Shown here piece after piece: positions 1 to 8,427 of a DNA stretch of 64,000 bases. Positions within the stretch are counted from its first letter, which is position 1, and every line of letters begins with the position of its first letter. A program made the position numbers and the translations under genes. The notes below the pieces were generated by a model. The model was not told where the DNA came from and searched no databases. It was given only the letters and a program-made list of their open reading frames with translations. This DNA comes from Nocardioides sp. SYSU D00065 (GTDB lineage: Bacteria; Actinomycetota; Actinomycetes; Propionibacteriales; Nocardioidaceae). The DNA lies in NCBI RefSeq assembly GCF_017916425.1, contig NZ_JAFMSX010000002.1, positions 800,413 to 864,412 of the forward strand, in the 5' to 3' direction.

Positions 1-2
1 CC

Positions 3-593
3 ATCGATCCCGTCCAGCGCAACCTCGACGTGGCCCGGGAGGCCCGCCGCGAGGTGGCGGCCGAGATCGGATCGCGCGTGTCCTTCGAGCGCGGGTCGGC
101 CACGCGCATACCCGCACACGACGCGTCCCAGGACCTGGTCTGGTGCCGCGACGCGATGCAGCACGTCGAGGACCCCGCGGAGGCGTTCGACGAGTTCGCC
201 CGCGTGCTGCGACCGGGCGGCCACGTCGTGGCGCACCAGGTGGTGGCCACCGCCCGGCTGGGCGCCGACGAGGCCGAGGAGCTGCGCGACGTCCGGGGCC
301 TGGCGCCCGCCTCCCTCGACCCGGACGTGCTCGACGACGCGATCGCCGGCTCCGGGCTGGAGGTGGTCGCCACGATCGACCTGGCCGGCGAGTGGGGCGA
401 GTGGTCCCAGGAGCTCGACGGCCGCGGGGGCCGGGCGCTCCTGCACCTGGCACGACTGCTGCGCGACCCGGCGCGCTACCGCGGCGAGTTCGGCGACGCG
501 GCGTACGACGTCATGCTCGGCGACTGCCGCTGGCACGTCTACCTGATGATGGGCAAGCTCGCCGGTCGCGTCGACGTGCTCCGCCGGAGTTAA
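3..593 (+). CDS. Class I SAM-dependent methyltransferase, C-terminal part (5' end outside window)
   Basis: The reading frame is open from base 3, so the gene begins upstream of the window and about 196 codons are visible. The visible part carries the second half of a Rossmann methyltransferase fold: an acidic, basic-rich helix after motif II, then VWCRDAMQHVEDP (motif IV region) and EFARVLRPGGHVVAH (motif V and the following strand). This is typical of UbiE/COQ5-type enzymes that methylate small molecules with S-adenosylmethionine. The C-terminal roughly 100 residues are helical and probably form the substrate cap. The SAM-binding GxGxG loop is not in the window and the substrate cannot be inferred. 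Confidence 0.8.
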   Translation: MDPVQRNLDVAREARREVAAEIGSRVSFERGSATRIPAHDASQDLVWCRDAMQHVEDPAEAFDEFARVLRPGGHVVAHQVVATARLGADEAEELRDVRGLAPASLDPDVLDDAIAGSGLEVVATIDLAGEWGEWSQELDGRGGRALLHLARLLRDPARYRGEFGDAAYDVMLGDCRWHVYLMMGKLAGRVDVLRRS

Positions 594-669
594 CCGCTCG
601 ACCCTGTTCGTGGGGTTTGGCAAGGTGGCAGTGCACGGTTCGAGCACGTACGCGATCCCAGGAGGAGCC

Positions 670-855
670 ATGGCTGACCAGGACCCGAACGCCGACATCA
701 AGGCGAAGATGCGGGAGGCCCTCGATCGCAAGAAGGGTCACGGCCACCCCGACGACCGTGCCGGCGCCAAGGAGAAGGCGCACGGCTCGGAGATCTCCGA
801 CCGCAACGTCGCCAAGCCGATGCATCGCCGCAAGTCCGGCGGCGGGGGAGTCTGA
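670..855 (+). CDS. Small basic DUF5302 family protein
   Basis: A 61-residue, highly charged protein without hydrophobic segments. ATG at 670 follows a strong GGAGGAG ribosome site at 661-667, which is why this start is preferred over the in-frame GTG at 610. It reads KAKMREALDRKKG near the N-terminus and ends MHRRKSGGGGV. The K/R-rich helix and the terminal RRKSGG are the signature I associate with the actinobacterial DUF5302 family, whose function is unknown. It stands alone between a methyltransferase and a phosphatase gene. Confidence 0.8.
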   Translation: MADQDPNADIKAKMREALDRKKGHGHPDDRAGAKEKAHGSEISDRNVAKPMHRRKSGGGGV

Positions 856-960
856 CCGCGCGGCCCACCACGCGCCGGCGGGCACCTCGTCCGCCGGCGC
901 GGACGGCGCTCCCGCGTAGGTGACGTGATCCAGTCCCGGCGACCGTGGCAGACTCGCGGC

Positions 961-1542
961 ATGTCCGACACAGGCTCGCGCCCCGCCGGTCCCGAGCTCT
1001 GGCTGGTCCGGCACGGTGAGACCGAGTGGAGCCGCGACGGCCGGCACACCTCCACCACCGACCTCCCGCTCACCGACGTCGGCGAGCAGGCCGCCACGGC
1101 GCTCACGGACCGGCTGGCCGAGGCGGAGTTCGACCTCGTGCTCACCAGTCCTCGCCAGCGCGCGCGTCGTACGGCCGAGCTGGCGGGCTTCCCCGACGCC
1201 GAGGTCGACGAGGACCTGGTCGAGTGGGGCTACGGCGACTACGAGGGCGTCAGCACGGCCGAGATCCGCGAGACGGTGCCCGACTGGACGGTCTGGACGC
1301 ATCCCACGCCCGGCGGCGAGAGCGCCGAGGACGTGTCCGCCAGGCTGGACCGGGTGGTCGAGCGGGCGCGCCAGTGCGACCGCACCCTCGTCTTCGCCCA
1401 CGGCCACTCGCTGCGGGTGCTGACCGCGCGCTGGCTCGAGCAGCCCGCCGCCCACGGGCGGTTCTTCAAGCTGGACACCTCCACCGTCTGCGTCCTCGGC
1501 TTCGAGCGGGAGACACCGGTCCTGCTGAAGTGGAACAGCTGA
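961..1542 (+). CDS. Histidine phosphatase superfamily protein (phosphoglycerate-mutase-like)
   Basis: A 193-residue single-domain protein. LVRHGETEW (residues 15-23) is the phosphate-binding RHG motif with the nucleophilic histidine at about residue 18, and VFAHGHSLRVL (about 143-153) supplies the second catalytic histidine. LTSPRQRARRTAEL carries the conserved S/R phosphate pocket. Its short length and lack of inserts fit a small-molecule phosphatase of the CobC/GpmB group rather than a true mutase; the substrate is unknown. ATG at 961 is chosen because the family's RHG motif normally lies within 10-20 residues of the start. The next gene starts 2 bases after its stop, so the two are probably co-transcribed. 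Confidence 0.88.
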   Translation: MSDTGSRPAGPELWLVRHGETEWSRDGRHTSTTDLPLTDVGEQAATALTDRLAEAEFDLVLTSPRQRARRTAELAGFPDAEVDEDLVEWGYGDYEGVSTAEIRETVPDWTVWTHPTPGGESAEDVSARLDRVVERARQCDRTLVFAHGHSLRVLTARWLEQPAAHGRFFKLDTSTVCVLGFERETPVLLKWNS

Positions 1543-1543
1543 C

Positions 1544-2383
1544 GTGCGGATCGACCTCCACACGCACTCCTCGGCCAGCGACGGCACCGACACGCCCGCC
1601 GACCTGGTCCGATCCGCGAAGGCCGCCGGTCTCGACGTCGTCGCGCTGACCGACCACGACGCCATGTCGGGCTGGAGCGAGGCCGCCCGCGCCGCCGACG
1701 AGGTCGGGATCACGCTGGTGCCGGGCCTCGAGATCAGCACGAAGCTCCGCCACCGCGGCGTGCACCTGCTCGGCTACCTGCCGGACCCGGCGTACCCACC
1801 GCTCGTGGCCGCGCTCGACCGCATCCTGGCGGGCCGCACCGAGCGGACGCCAGCGATCGTGGACGCCCTGCGCCGCCACGGCATCGACATCACCGAGGAC
1901 GACGTACGCCGTGAGGCCGGCGGATCGGTCGCCACCGGCCGGCCGCACGTCGCCGACGCCCTGGTGCGGCTCGGCGTGGCCACGGACCGGACCGAGGCGT
2001 TCACGTCGTTGCTCGACCCGGGGCGCCCGGGCTACGCCAACCGCTACGCCGTGCCGCTCGAGGAGATGGTCCCGATCCTCACCGCCGCGGGCGGGGTCGC
2101 GGTCATCGCCCACCCGTGGGGCAGGAGCGGCCGCGCGGTGCTCGACGTGGCGGTGCTGGCCGAGCTGAAGGACCTCGGCCTCGCCGGCATCGAGGTCGAC
2201 CACCAGGATCACTCCGCCGAGGACCGCGCCGAGCTGCGCGCGATCGCCCGCGACCTCGACCTCGTGGTGACCGGCAGCAGCGACCACCACGGCCTGGGCA
2301 AGATCGACCACGACCTGGGCGTCAACACGACCGACCCCGAGCAGTACGAGCGCCTGCTCTCGCTGGCAGCACGCCGGCCGTGA
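1544..2383 (+). CDS. PHP domain phosphoesterase
   Basis: A 279-residue protein starting at GTG 1544. Metal-binding motifs run in the usual PHP order: RIDLHTHSSASDG at the start, DVVALTDHDAM near residue 40, VPGLEIST around 65, IAHPWG around 190 and SSDHHG around 245. Complete motifs predict an active trinuclear metal phosphoesterase. Members of this stand-alone actinobacterial group (TrpH/RNase AM-like) act on nucleoside 3',5'-bisphosphates or RNA 5' ends; that assignment is by family only. It overlaps the following kinase gene by GTGA. Confidence 0.88.
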   Translation: MRIDLHTHSSASDGTDTPADLVRSAKAAGLDVVALTDHDAMSGWSEAARAADEVGITLVPGLEISTKLRHRGVHLLGYLPDPAYPPLVAALDRILAGRTERTPAIVDALRRHGIDITEDDVRREAGGSVATGRPHVADALVRLGVATDRTEAFTSLLDPGRPGYANRYAVPLEEMVPILTAAGGVAVIAHPWGRSGRAVLDVAVLAELKDLGLAGIEVDHQDHSAEDRAELRAIARDLDLVVTGSSDHHGLGKIDHDLGVNTTDPEQYERLLSLAARRP

Positions 2384-2912
2384 CGGTCCTGCCCGACCGG
2401 GTCCTCGTGTACGGGGTCACCGGGAGCGGCAAGAGCACGGCGCCCTCGCCATCGCGGCACGCGCCGGCCGCGAGGCGACGCTCGTCGACGAGCTCACATG
2501 GCTGCCCGGGTGGGCTCCGGTGGAGGCATCGGTGCAGCGTGAGGTGATCGGCGAGATCGTGGCGGGGGAGCGGTGGCTGCTCGACTCGGCGTACGGCGCC
2601 TGGCTGGACCTGGTGCTGCCGCGGGCTCAGCTCGTCGTCGGCCTCGACTATCCGCGTTGGCTCTCGCTGGGACGGCTCGTCCGTCGGACCGTGTCGGGCG
2701 CGCTGACCGGCGAGCCGCGCTGCAACGGCAACGTCGAGAGCTGGCGCAACATCGTGGGTCGCAGCTCGATCATCCGCTGGCACTTCGCGTCGTTCGCCCG
2801 CAAGCGGGACCGGATGCGCGCCTGGGCCGCGTCCTCCGAGGGGCCGTTGGTGTTGCTGTTCCGTCGCCCGCGCCAGCTCGAGGCGTGGCTGGAGACGCTC
2901 GAACGTCGGTAG
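2380..2912 (+). pseudogene. P-loop kinase / topology-modulation-like protein, interrupted by a frameshift
   Basis: GTG 2380 overlaps the previous stop and opens RVLVYGVTGSGKST, a perfect Walker A motif. The frame then turns into nonsense (APSPSRHAPAARRRSS). In the frame read from 2442, good protein resumes immediately as ALAIAARAGREATLVDELTW and continues through LLDSAYGAWLDLVLPRAQ, VVGLDYPRWLSLGRLVRRT and GNVESWRNIV to the stop at 2912. This order matches actinobacterial adenylate-kinase/FlaR-like ATP-binding proteins of about 175 residues. One base is missing (or two are extra) at about 2437-2442, right behind the P-loop. It is either a recent pseudogene or a sequencing error; the intact codon quality downstream argues for something recent. 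Confidence 0.75.
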
Positions 2913-2995
2913 GAAGTTGTCGGGTGTGTCCCTCATGGCGCCGGCAGATGCTGGACCTGGCGGCGAGCGGTTTCGCGCTGCCATAGGTTCGTGGG

Positions 2996-3289
2996 GTGAT
3001 CATCGAGGGGGTCGATCCCAGGGACGCCCAGTGGGAGGTCGACCGGCCTGTCTACCGCGTCTACTTCTGGCACCAACCGGAGGCACCTCCTGGCGTCGAG
3101 CAGCAGCACGTGATGTGGCACTGCGATGAGTACCGGTTGAGGGACGCGGTCGACGTCGAGGAAGTCCTCGATTGGGCACGCGCAGAGGCCCGGCAGGATC
3201 AGTCGTTCGTCGTATATGTGGAGCAGCGTGACGCCGAGCGAAGTGGTCTCGTGCGCCTCCTGGGGGTCGACCCCACCAGTGCTGCGTAG
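2996..3289 (+). CDS. Conserved small hypothetical protein
   Basis: A 97-residue soluble protein from GTG 2996. The N-terminal half (WEVDRPVYRVYFWHQP, then QQHVMWHCDEYRL) has alternating aromatic and charged residues suggesting a small beta-rich fold, followed by a helix (VDVEEVLDWARAEARQDQ) and a strand (SFVVYVEQRD). I do not recognise a named domain. Codon use is like that of its neighbours, which supports it being a real gene. Confidence 0.6.
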   Translation: MIIEGVDPRDAQWEVDRPVYRVYFWHQPEAPPGVEQQHVMWHCDEYRLRDAVDVEEVLDWARAEARQDQSFVVYVEQRDAERSGLVRLLGVDPTSAA

Positions 3290-3336
3290 AGATCCGCGCG
3301 TGGCTGCGGTCGCCGGCATCGCCGCGCCCTGACGCC

Positions 3337-3350
3337 TGAACACATGCTCG
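3337..3350. promoter_or_regulatory. Probable LexA/SOS box
   Basis: TGAACACATGCTCG lies 67 bases upstream of the DUF222/HNH start. Against the actinobacterial SOS consensus TCGAAC-N4-GTTCGA, the 16-bp window 3336-3351 matches at 13 positions if the N4 is counted as matching. Both GAAC and the spacing are kept, and GTTC is GCTC. No other candidate promoter element stands out in this 127-base gap. Confidence 0.55.
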
Positions 3351-3416
3351 AAAACTTCTTTCCACATCTGTGTCGGCGCAGGTCAGAGTGTCGGTGGGTC
3401 CTGCGAAAATGGGTCC

Positions 3417-4901
3417 ATGACCACCACCGCCCATGTCTCTCGCGCCCGCCGCGGCGGCGAGCAGGGGCGCGTCGCGCTCGACCGGGCGGTCGCGGCGATG
3501 CAGGCCCGGCGCCGCGTCGAGGTGGAGGTGCTGGAGGCCGCGCTGGCGTGGGCACACGCGCACGTCGTGGACAGCGCGGAGGAGGCCGCCGGCTGGCGTT
3601 CCGAGACGATCCATGCGCCCGGTTCGAAGGCGGCGCTGTTCGGCGAGCAGGCGCTTCCCATCGCAGGGGCTGGCACGCCGCAGGTCGCGGAGTTCGCGGT
3701 GATGGAGCTTGCCGCCGTCCTGGACCTGTCGCACGAGGCGTGCCTGAGCCTGCTGGGCGACGTTCTCGACCTTGCCCACCGTCTGCCCCGCGTGTGGGCA
3801 CTGACGCGCGAGCTGCGGGTCCCGGCCCGGCTGGCCCGCGAGGCGGCGCGGGTCTCGCGTGACCTCGATGTCGGTGCCGCCGCCCACGCGGACCGGCTGC
3901 TGGCATGGCAGCCCCGGCGGCTCAATCCGCACCGCGTCGGGGTGCTCGTCCACGAGGCGCGTCTCTACGCCGACCCGGATCGTGCGATCGCCGACCACGA
4001 CGCCGCCCTCGCCGCGCGCCGGGTGGAGGTCCACCACGACCACGGCGCCCCGGGGGTGAGCGAGGTGTACATGAGCCTCGACACCGCTGACGCTGTCGCG
4101 TTCGACCACACTGTCTCGATGATGGCCGTGACCATGCGGTCCCTCGGGCACCCCGGCGAGCTCGGCGCCCGGCGTGCCCATGCCGTCGGCGTGCTGGCGG
4201 ACCCGCAGCGGGCACTCGACCTCCTCGCCGCCGGTGACATCACCGATCCTGACCGGACGGTCGACCCAGATGACGACCCCGCGATCTGCGTCGCTGAGGA
4301 CGTCGCCTTCGGCCCGTCGGACCCGTTCCGCCGGCCGAACCGCGACAGTGCTGACGCCAGCGAGCCCACGGCGTCGGCCGAGGCGGTGCTGGTGTTCCAC
4401 CTCACGGACCGCGACCTCCTGGACCGCGACGGAGCGATCCGTCGGGATGGCGTGGCTCGGTCCCCCGAGCTCGGCCCGGTCCTGACCGGCCGGCTCCAGT
4501 CGTGGTTGTTGAGCGCCGGCAAGGTGACGATCCGACCCGTCCTCGACCTCGAACCGCAGGCGCCGTCGCTTGCCGCGGTGGACCAGCACGACCCCCCGAT
4601 CCGCATGGCGGCCGCCGTCCGGCTTCGCGACGCGACCTGCGTCTTTCCCGGCTGCCGCCGCAGCTCCGGACGCTCCGACCTGGACCACATCGAGGAGTAC
4701 GTCCCGCCGGACGAGGGCGGCCCTCCCAATCAGACGCGGCCGGACAACCTCGCCCCGCTGTGCCGACGCCACCACCGTGCCAAGACCTTCGGTCCGTTCA
4801 GCTACCTGCGCCTGGCGGACGGCTCCTACCAGTGGACACTGCCCTCAGGCACCCGCGTGTCCACCGACCCACCCCGCCGACGACCCGTACCGCCCCGCTG
4901 A
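3417..4901 (+). CDS. DUF222 / 13E12-type HNH endonuclease
   Basis: A 494-residue protein with the two-part build of the 13E12 repeat family: a long alpha-helical DUF222 region (about residues 30-330) and a C-terminal HNH nuclease. The nuclease reads CVFPGCRRSSGRSDLDHIEE (about 406-425) then NLAPLCRRHHRAKT (about 444-457), giving the zinc-like cysteines, the DH pair and the final HH. The presence of all HNH residues suggests an active nuclease. The biological role of the family is unsettled; M. tuberculosis members are known to be DNA-damage induced, consistent with the SOS-like box upstream. It is followed by a GC hairpin at 4903-4926. Confidence 0.88.
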   Translation: MTTTAHVSRARRGGEQGRVALDRAVAAMQARRRVEVEVLEAALAWAHAHVVDSAEEAAGWRSETIHAPGSKAALFGEQALPIAGAGTPQVAEFAVMELAAVLDLSHEACLSLLGDVLDLAHRLPRVWALTRELRVPARLAREAARVSRDLDVGAAAHADRLLAWQPRRLNPHRVGVLVHEARLYADPDRAIADHDAALAARRVEVHHDHGAPGVSEVYMSLDTADAVAFDHTVSMMAVTMRSLGHPGELGARRAHAVGVLADPQRALDLLAAGDITDPDRTVDPDDDPAICVAEDVAFGPSDPFRRPNRDSADASEPTASAEAVLVFHLTDRDLLDRDGAIRRDGVARSPELGPVLTGRLQSWLLSAGKVTIRPVLDLEPQAPSLAAVDQHDPPIRMAAAVRLRDATCVFPGCRRSSGRSDLDHIEEYVPPDEGGPPNQTRPDNLAPLCRRHHRAKTFGPFSYLRLADGSYQWTLPSGTRVSTDPPRRRPVPPR

Positions 4902-4902
4902 G

Positions 4903-4926
4903 CCCGGCCTCCTAGAGGTGGCCGGG
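4903..4926 (+). terminator. Hairpin after the HNH gene
   Basis: CCCGGCC (4903-4909) pairs perfectly with GGCCGGG (4920-4926), and a further CCT/AGG can stack after one mismatch. It starts directly behind the stop codon. There is no T-run, as is usual for hairpin terminators in high-GC actinobacteria. Confidence 0.5.
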
Positions 4927-5480
4927 CCAGTGGCGCGTCCCGACACCGCCTCGCTGCGCCGGGCGTCAATCGCACAGGGCCGCGGCGTCCTCGATCAACG
5001 CCCGTAGGTCCATCCGGCCACTGGCGCCGTGACGCGACCAGACCCCGCGGAACCTGCCGGACACGTCACAAGGTCGAGTCTGCGCGTCGACGAGCTCGCT
5101 GCAAACCGCTACTGGATGAGAACCGACCCCGCGTCGCAGGTCAGCACTGCGGAGTCGACGGTCAGCGGCCTCGCAGCTCGTAGGCGGCTCGGCGGAACTG
5201 TCTCCGACTCCCCGAACCCGTTGTCGAGAGAAGGCCGCGCGGACAGCAGAGCGATGACGTCCAGCGGCAGGAGTGGTCGACGTACGTCGCCAGCGTAGAT
5301 CTGCGGGCGTGGCCCTCGTCGACGAGCCGCGGACCGTGTCAGGCGTGCCGCCCGCCGCCGGCGCTGGAGGCGAGGGCCGCCTAGATCTGCGCGGCGGACG
5401 GAGCCCGGCACCGGGCCCGGCGGCGGGACGTGCCCGGATCTCGGGTGCGGCGAGGCAGCCCGGTGGCTACCTTGACCCCC
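4927..5480. other. Gene-poor stretch, no convincing gene
   Basis: About 550 bases without a supportable gene. Short open frames exist on both strands. One minus-strand frame ending at 4966 reads VWSRHGASGRMDLRALIEDA at its end but has no usable start and becomes cysteine-rich and implausible upstream. Another ends in the overlapping frame at 5109. A TAGATCTGCG direct repeat occurs at about 5296 and 5382. It may be decayed coding sequence. Confidence 0.45.
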
Positions 5481-6062
5481 ATGCGCGACCACCTGTCCAC
5501 CGAGACCCGGAGCGGCCGTAGCCTCACCCTGCGGCGGCTGAAGCCCGGGGACGCGCCGCGAGTGCAGCAGGCGTGCTCGGACCCGGAGACGGTCCGGTGG
5601 CTCGGCAGCGACATCATCAACGAGCACTACAGCCTGGAGCACGCGGAGCGGTTCATGGAGCGGGCGCTCGCTCACATGTCGGCGGGACACTCCATGAGCT
5701 GGGCGATCGCCGACGCGACGTCCGACGATCTGCTCGGGCACATCAGCCTGCTCGGGCGCGACGGCGAGCTGAGGGACACGGCGGCCCTGGGCTACTGGGC
5801 TCACCCCGCTGCCCGCGGCACCGGCGTCACCACCGCCGCAGCGGTCGCCGTGGTGGACGAGGCGCTCGCGCCGACAGCCGGCGGCGGGGGAGGGCTGCGG
5901 CGCCTCACCCTGCGGGTCGCCGTCGGGAACGTCGCGTCGCAGCGGGTCGCTGAGGCCGCGGGGTTCCTGCGCACCGGGCACACCCGCCAGAGCGACCTGC
6001 TGATCGACGGCACCTTCACCGACGAGCTCACCTACGACCTGCTGGCGACCGATCTTCGCTGA
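5481..6062 (+). CDS. GNAT family N-acetyltransferase (RimJ/RimL-like)
   Basis: A 193-residue acetyltransferase. LTLRRLKPGDAPRVQQACSD is the typical RimJ/L-type N-terminal strand-helix, ALGYWAHPAARGTGVTTAA (about residues 111-129) is the acetyl-CoA pyrophosphate loop (motif A), and VGNVASQRVAEAAGFLRTG (about 152-170) is the motif B region ending in the conserved aGF. This subgroup acetylates protein N-termini or small amines; the substrate is unknown. ATG 5481 is preferred over the GTG at 5430 because it leaves only a short leader before the domain. Confidence 0.87.
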   Translation: MRDHLSTETRSGRSLTLRRLKPGDAPRVQQACSDPETVRWLGSDIINEHYSLEHAERFMERALAHMSAGHSMSWAIADATSDDLLGHISLLGRDGELRDTAALGYWAHPAARGTGVTTAAAVAVVDEALAPTAGGGGGLRRLTLRVAVGNVASQRVAEAAGFLRTGHTRQSDLLIDGTFTDELTYDLLATDLR

Positions 6063-6087
6063 CACGCCACCGAACGTGGGTGAGCTG

Positions 6088-6840
6088 TCAGCGCCGGCCC
6101 AGGTTCTGCGTCAGTCGCAGCACCCGGTTGGGGATCGCCTTGGTCAGCGCGCGGACCACCTTGTACTGCGCACCGGGGACCGAGTACGCGCGGCCCTTCG
6201 CGAAGTCCTCGAGCGACGTACGCACCAGGAAGTCGGCGTCGAGCCACATGAAGCCCTCGCCGGGCTTGACCTGCATCCGCTGGTGGAACTCGGTCTTGGT
6301 GAAGCCCGGGCACAGTGCCATCACCGTGACGCCACGCGACTTGTACTCGAGGTGCGCCCACTCGCTGAAGCTGTTGACGTACGCCTTCGCGGCTGAGTAC
6401 GTGCCGCGCGGCAGGAAGGCGGCGACGCTGGAGACGTTGATGATGCCGCCGTGGCCGCGCTCGGCCATCGGCCCGAGGGCCGCGTGGCTCAGCCGCAGCA
6501 CGGCGGTGACCAGCACCTCGAGCATCGCGGTCTCCTCGTCGGCGGTGTTGTCGAGGAACCGCTTCTTGAGCCCGAAGCCGGCGTTGTTCACCAGCAGGTC
6601 CACCGGCCGCTCGCGATCCGCCAGCCGCGCCTCGACGCGGGCGAGGTCCGCACGGTCGGTGAGGTCGGCGACCAGCACCTCCACGGCGACGCCGTGCGCC
6701 CCGCGCAGGTCGTCGGCCACCTCCTCGAGCCGCGCCGAGTCGCGCGCGACGAGGACGAGGTCGTCGCCGCGGGCGGCGAGCTGGACGGCGTACTCGTGGC
6801 CGATGCCGGCGGTCGCGCCGGTGATCAGGGAGGTCGTCAT
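6088..6840 (-). CDS. Short-chain dehydrogenase/reductase
   Basis: A classical SDR of about 250 residues. MTTSLITGATAGIGHEYA carries the TGxxxGIG cofactor motif, DLLVNNAGFG the NNAG motif, and INVSSVAAFLPRGTYSAAKAY the catalytic Ser-Tyr-Lys (YSAAK). CPGFTKTEF follows. Arg and Asp positions after strand 2 (VARDSARLEE) favour NADP. The start used is ATG 6840, because SDR strands begin 3-5 residues after it; ATG 6852 would add MLSS. The substrate is unknown. The gene converges on the GNAT gene with 25 bases between stops. Confidence 0.85.
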   Translation of the reverse strand: MTTSLITGATAGIGHEYAVQLAARGDDLVLVARDSARLEEVADDLRGAHGVAVEVLVADLTDRADLARVEARLADRERPVDLLVNNAGFGLKKRFLDNTADEETAMLEVLVTAVLRLSHAALGPMAERGHGGIINVSSVAAFLPRGTYSAAKAYVNSFSEWAHLEYKSRGVTVMALCPGFTKTEFHQRMQVKPGEGFMWLDADFLVRTSLEDFAKGRAYSVPGAQYKVVRALTKAIPNRVLRLTQNLGRR

Positions 6841-6894
6841 GGACGACAGCATTTCAGGAGTGCGCCGCCGACCGCGACCCCGTACGGTCGTGCG

Positions 6895-8313
6895 TCAGGC
6901 CTTGGGGGTCTCGACCGCGGCGCCGCCACGGGTGCGCCGGCGGTTGCGGTTGCGACGCCGAGGGGCGTCACCGGAGGCCGAGCCCGCGTCCTTGGAGGAG
7001 CCGTTGGTCGACGACGAGCCGCCGGAGCGGCGCTCGCGCGGCGCCCGCTCCTTCTTCTCCACCGGCGCGGGGTCGACGATGCGCCCCTTGGTGCCGACCG
7101 GGATGCCCTGGTCGTGGAAGAGGTGCTCGGACGTCGAGTACGTCTCCTGCGGCTGGTCGAACGGCAGGTCGAGCGCCTTGTTGATCATCTTCCAGCGGTG
7201 CAGGTCGGCCCAGTCGACGAAGGTGATCGCGGTGCCCGTCGCGCCGGCGCGACCGGTGCGGCCGATGCGGTGCACGTAGGTCTTGTCGTCCTCGGGGCAG
7301 GTGTAGTTGACGACGTGGGACACGCCGCGCACGTCGATGCCGCGAGCCGCGACGTCGGTGCAGACCAGGACCTGGATCTTGTCCTCGCGGAAGCGGGCCA
7401 GCGCCTTCTCACGCGCGACCTGGGCCATGTCGCCGTGCAGCGGGGAGGCCTTGAAGCCGCGCTCCTGCAGGTCCTCGGCGACCCGCTGAGCCTGCCGCTT
7501 GGTGCGGGTGAAGACGATCATCTTGTCGGCGTCCACGGCCTGCAGGACGCGGCCGATGATCTCGGTCTTGTCGAGATCGTGGGCCTGGTAGATGAACTGC
7601 GCGGTCGCGGGCACCGTGGCGTTCTCGTACGACGACTCGGCGCGGATGTTCATCGGGTGGCGCATGTGGGTGCGCGCCAGTGCCACGATCGCGGCGGGCA
7701 TGGTGGCCGAGAACAGCATGGTCTGGCGGGTCTCGGGGGTCTTGGAGATCAGCGTGATCACGTCGGGCAGGAAGCCGAGGTCGAGCATCTCGTCGGCCTC
7801 GTCGAGCACCAGCGCGTGCACGTGGGAGAGGTCGAGGGCGCGGCGGTTGGCCAGGTCGATCAGCCGACCGGGGGTGCCGACGACGATGTCGACGCCGGCC
7901 TCGAGCGCCTCGAGCTGCGGCTCGTAGCCCACGCCGCCGTAGACGGTGAGGACGCGCAGGCCGCGGTCCTTGCCCGCGAGGGCGAGGTCGCCGGAGACCT
8001 GGAGCGCCAGCTCGCGGGTGGGGGCGACGATGAGGGCCTGCGGCTTGCCCTGCGGCAGGTCGGCGTACTCCGGGTCGGTGGGCGCCACCGAGCGCTGGAG
8101 CACCGGGATGCCGAACGCGAGCGTCTTGCCGGTGCCCGTGCGGGCCTGGCCGATGAGGTCGGTGCCCATCAGGGCGACCGAGAGGGTCATCTCCTGGATG
8201 GCGAAGGGGGTGGTGATGCCGGCGCGCTCGAGCGCGTCACAGATCTCGGGCTGCACGCCCAGGTCGCGGAAGGTGGTCACGAGGTGTCTTTCGGGAAGAG
8301 TTGGATGTCCCAC
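6895..8313 (-). CDS. rhlE: DEAD/DEAH-box RNA helicase, RhlE type
   Basis: A 472-residue ATP-dependent RNA helicase. All core motifs are present in order: Q motif (FRDLGV then GITTPFAIQ), I ARTGTGKT, Ia PTRELALQ, Ib GTPGR, II VLDEADEMLDLGF, III SAT, IV FTRTKRQ, V TDVAARGID and VI HRIGRTGRAG. The last roughly 70 residues are a basic Ser/Gly/Arg tail (RRRNRNRRRTRGG) of the kind that grips RNA. The frame opens at GTG 8313; GTG 8280 (MTTFRDLGV) is an equally plausible start. It is divergent from the MiaE-like gene, the arrangement known from M. tuberculosis Rv3211/Rv3210c. It probably works in ribosome assembly or cold adaptation. Confidence 0.92.
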   Translation of the reverse strand: MGHPTLPERHLVTTFRDLGVQPEICDALERAGITTPFAIQEMTLSVALMGTDLIGQARTGTGKTLAFGIPVLQRSVAPTDPEYADLPQGKPQALIVAPTRELALQVSGDLALAGKDRGLRVLTVYGGVGYEPQLEALEAGVDIVVGTPGRLIDLANRRALDLSHVHALVLDEADEMLDLGFLPDVITLISKTPETRQTMLFSATMPAAIVALARTHMRHPMNIRAESSYENATVPATAQFIYQAHDLDKTEIIGRVLQAVDADKMIVFTRTKRQAQRVAEDLQERGFKASPLHGDMAQVAREKALARFREDKIQVLVCTDVAARGIDVRGVSHVVNYTCPEDDKTYVHRIGRTGRAGATGTAITFVDWADLHRWKMINKALDLPFDQPQETYSTSEHLFHDQGIPVGTKGRIVDPAPVEKKERAPRERRSGGSSSTNGSSKDAGSASGDAPRRRNRNRRRTRGGAAVETPKA

Positions 8314-8427
8314 GCGTATGCGGTCAGCCCACTCAAGAGGTCGTATCGCCGACCGCGCACATACAGGCGGCCACCGGACTCGTCGTCGGCGGCTCGGTCC
8401 CCCTCATGCTATCGCTAGGCTGCGCGC

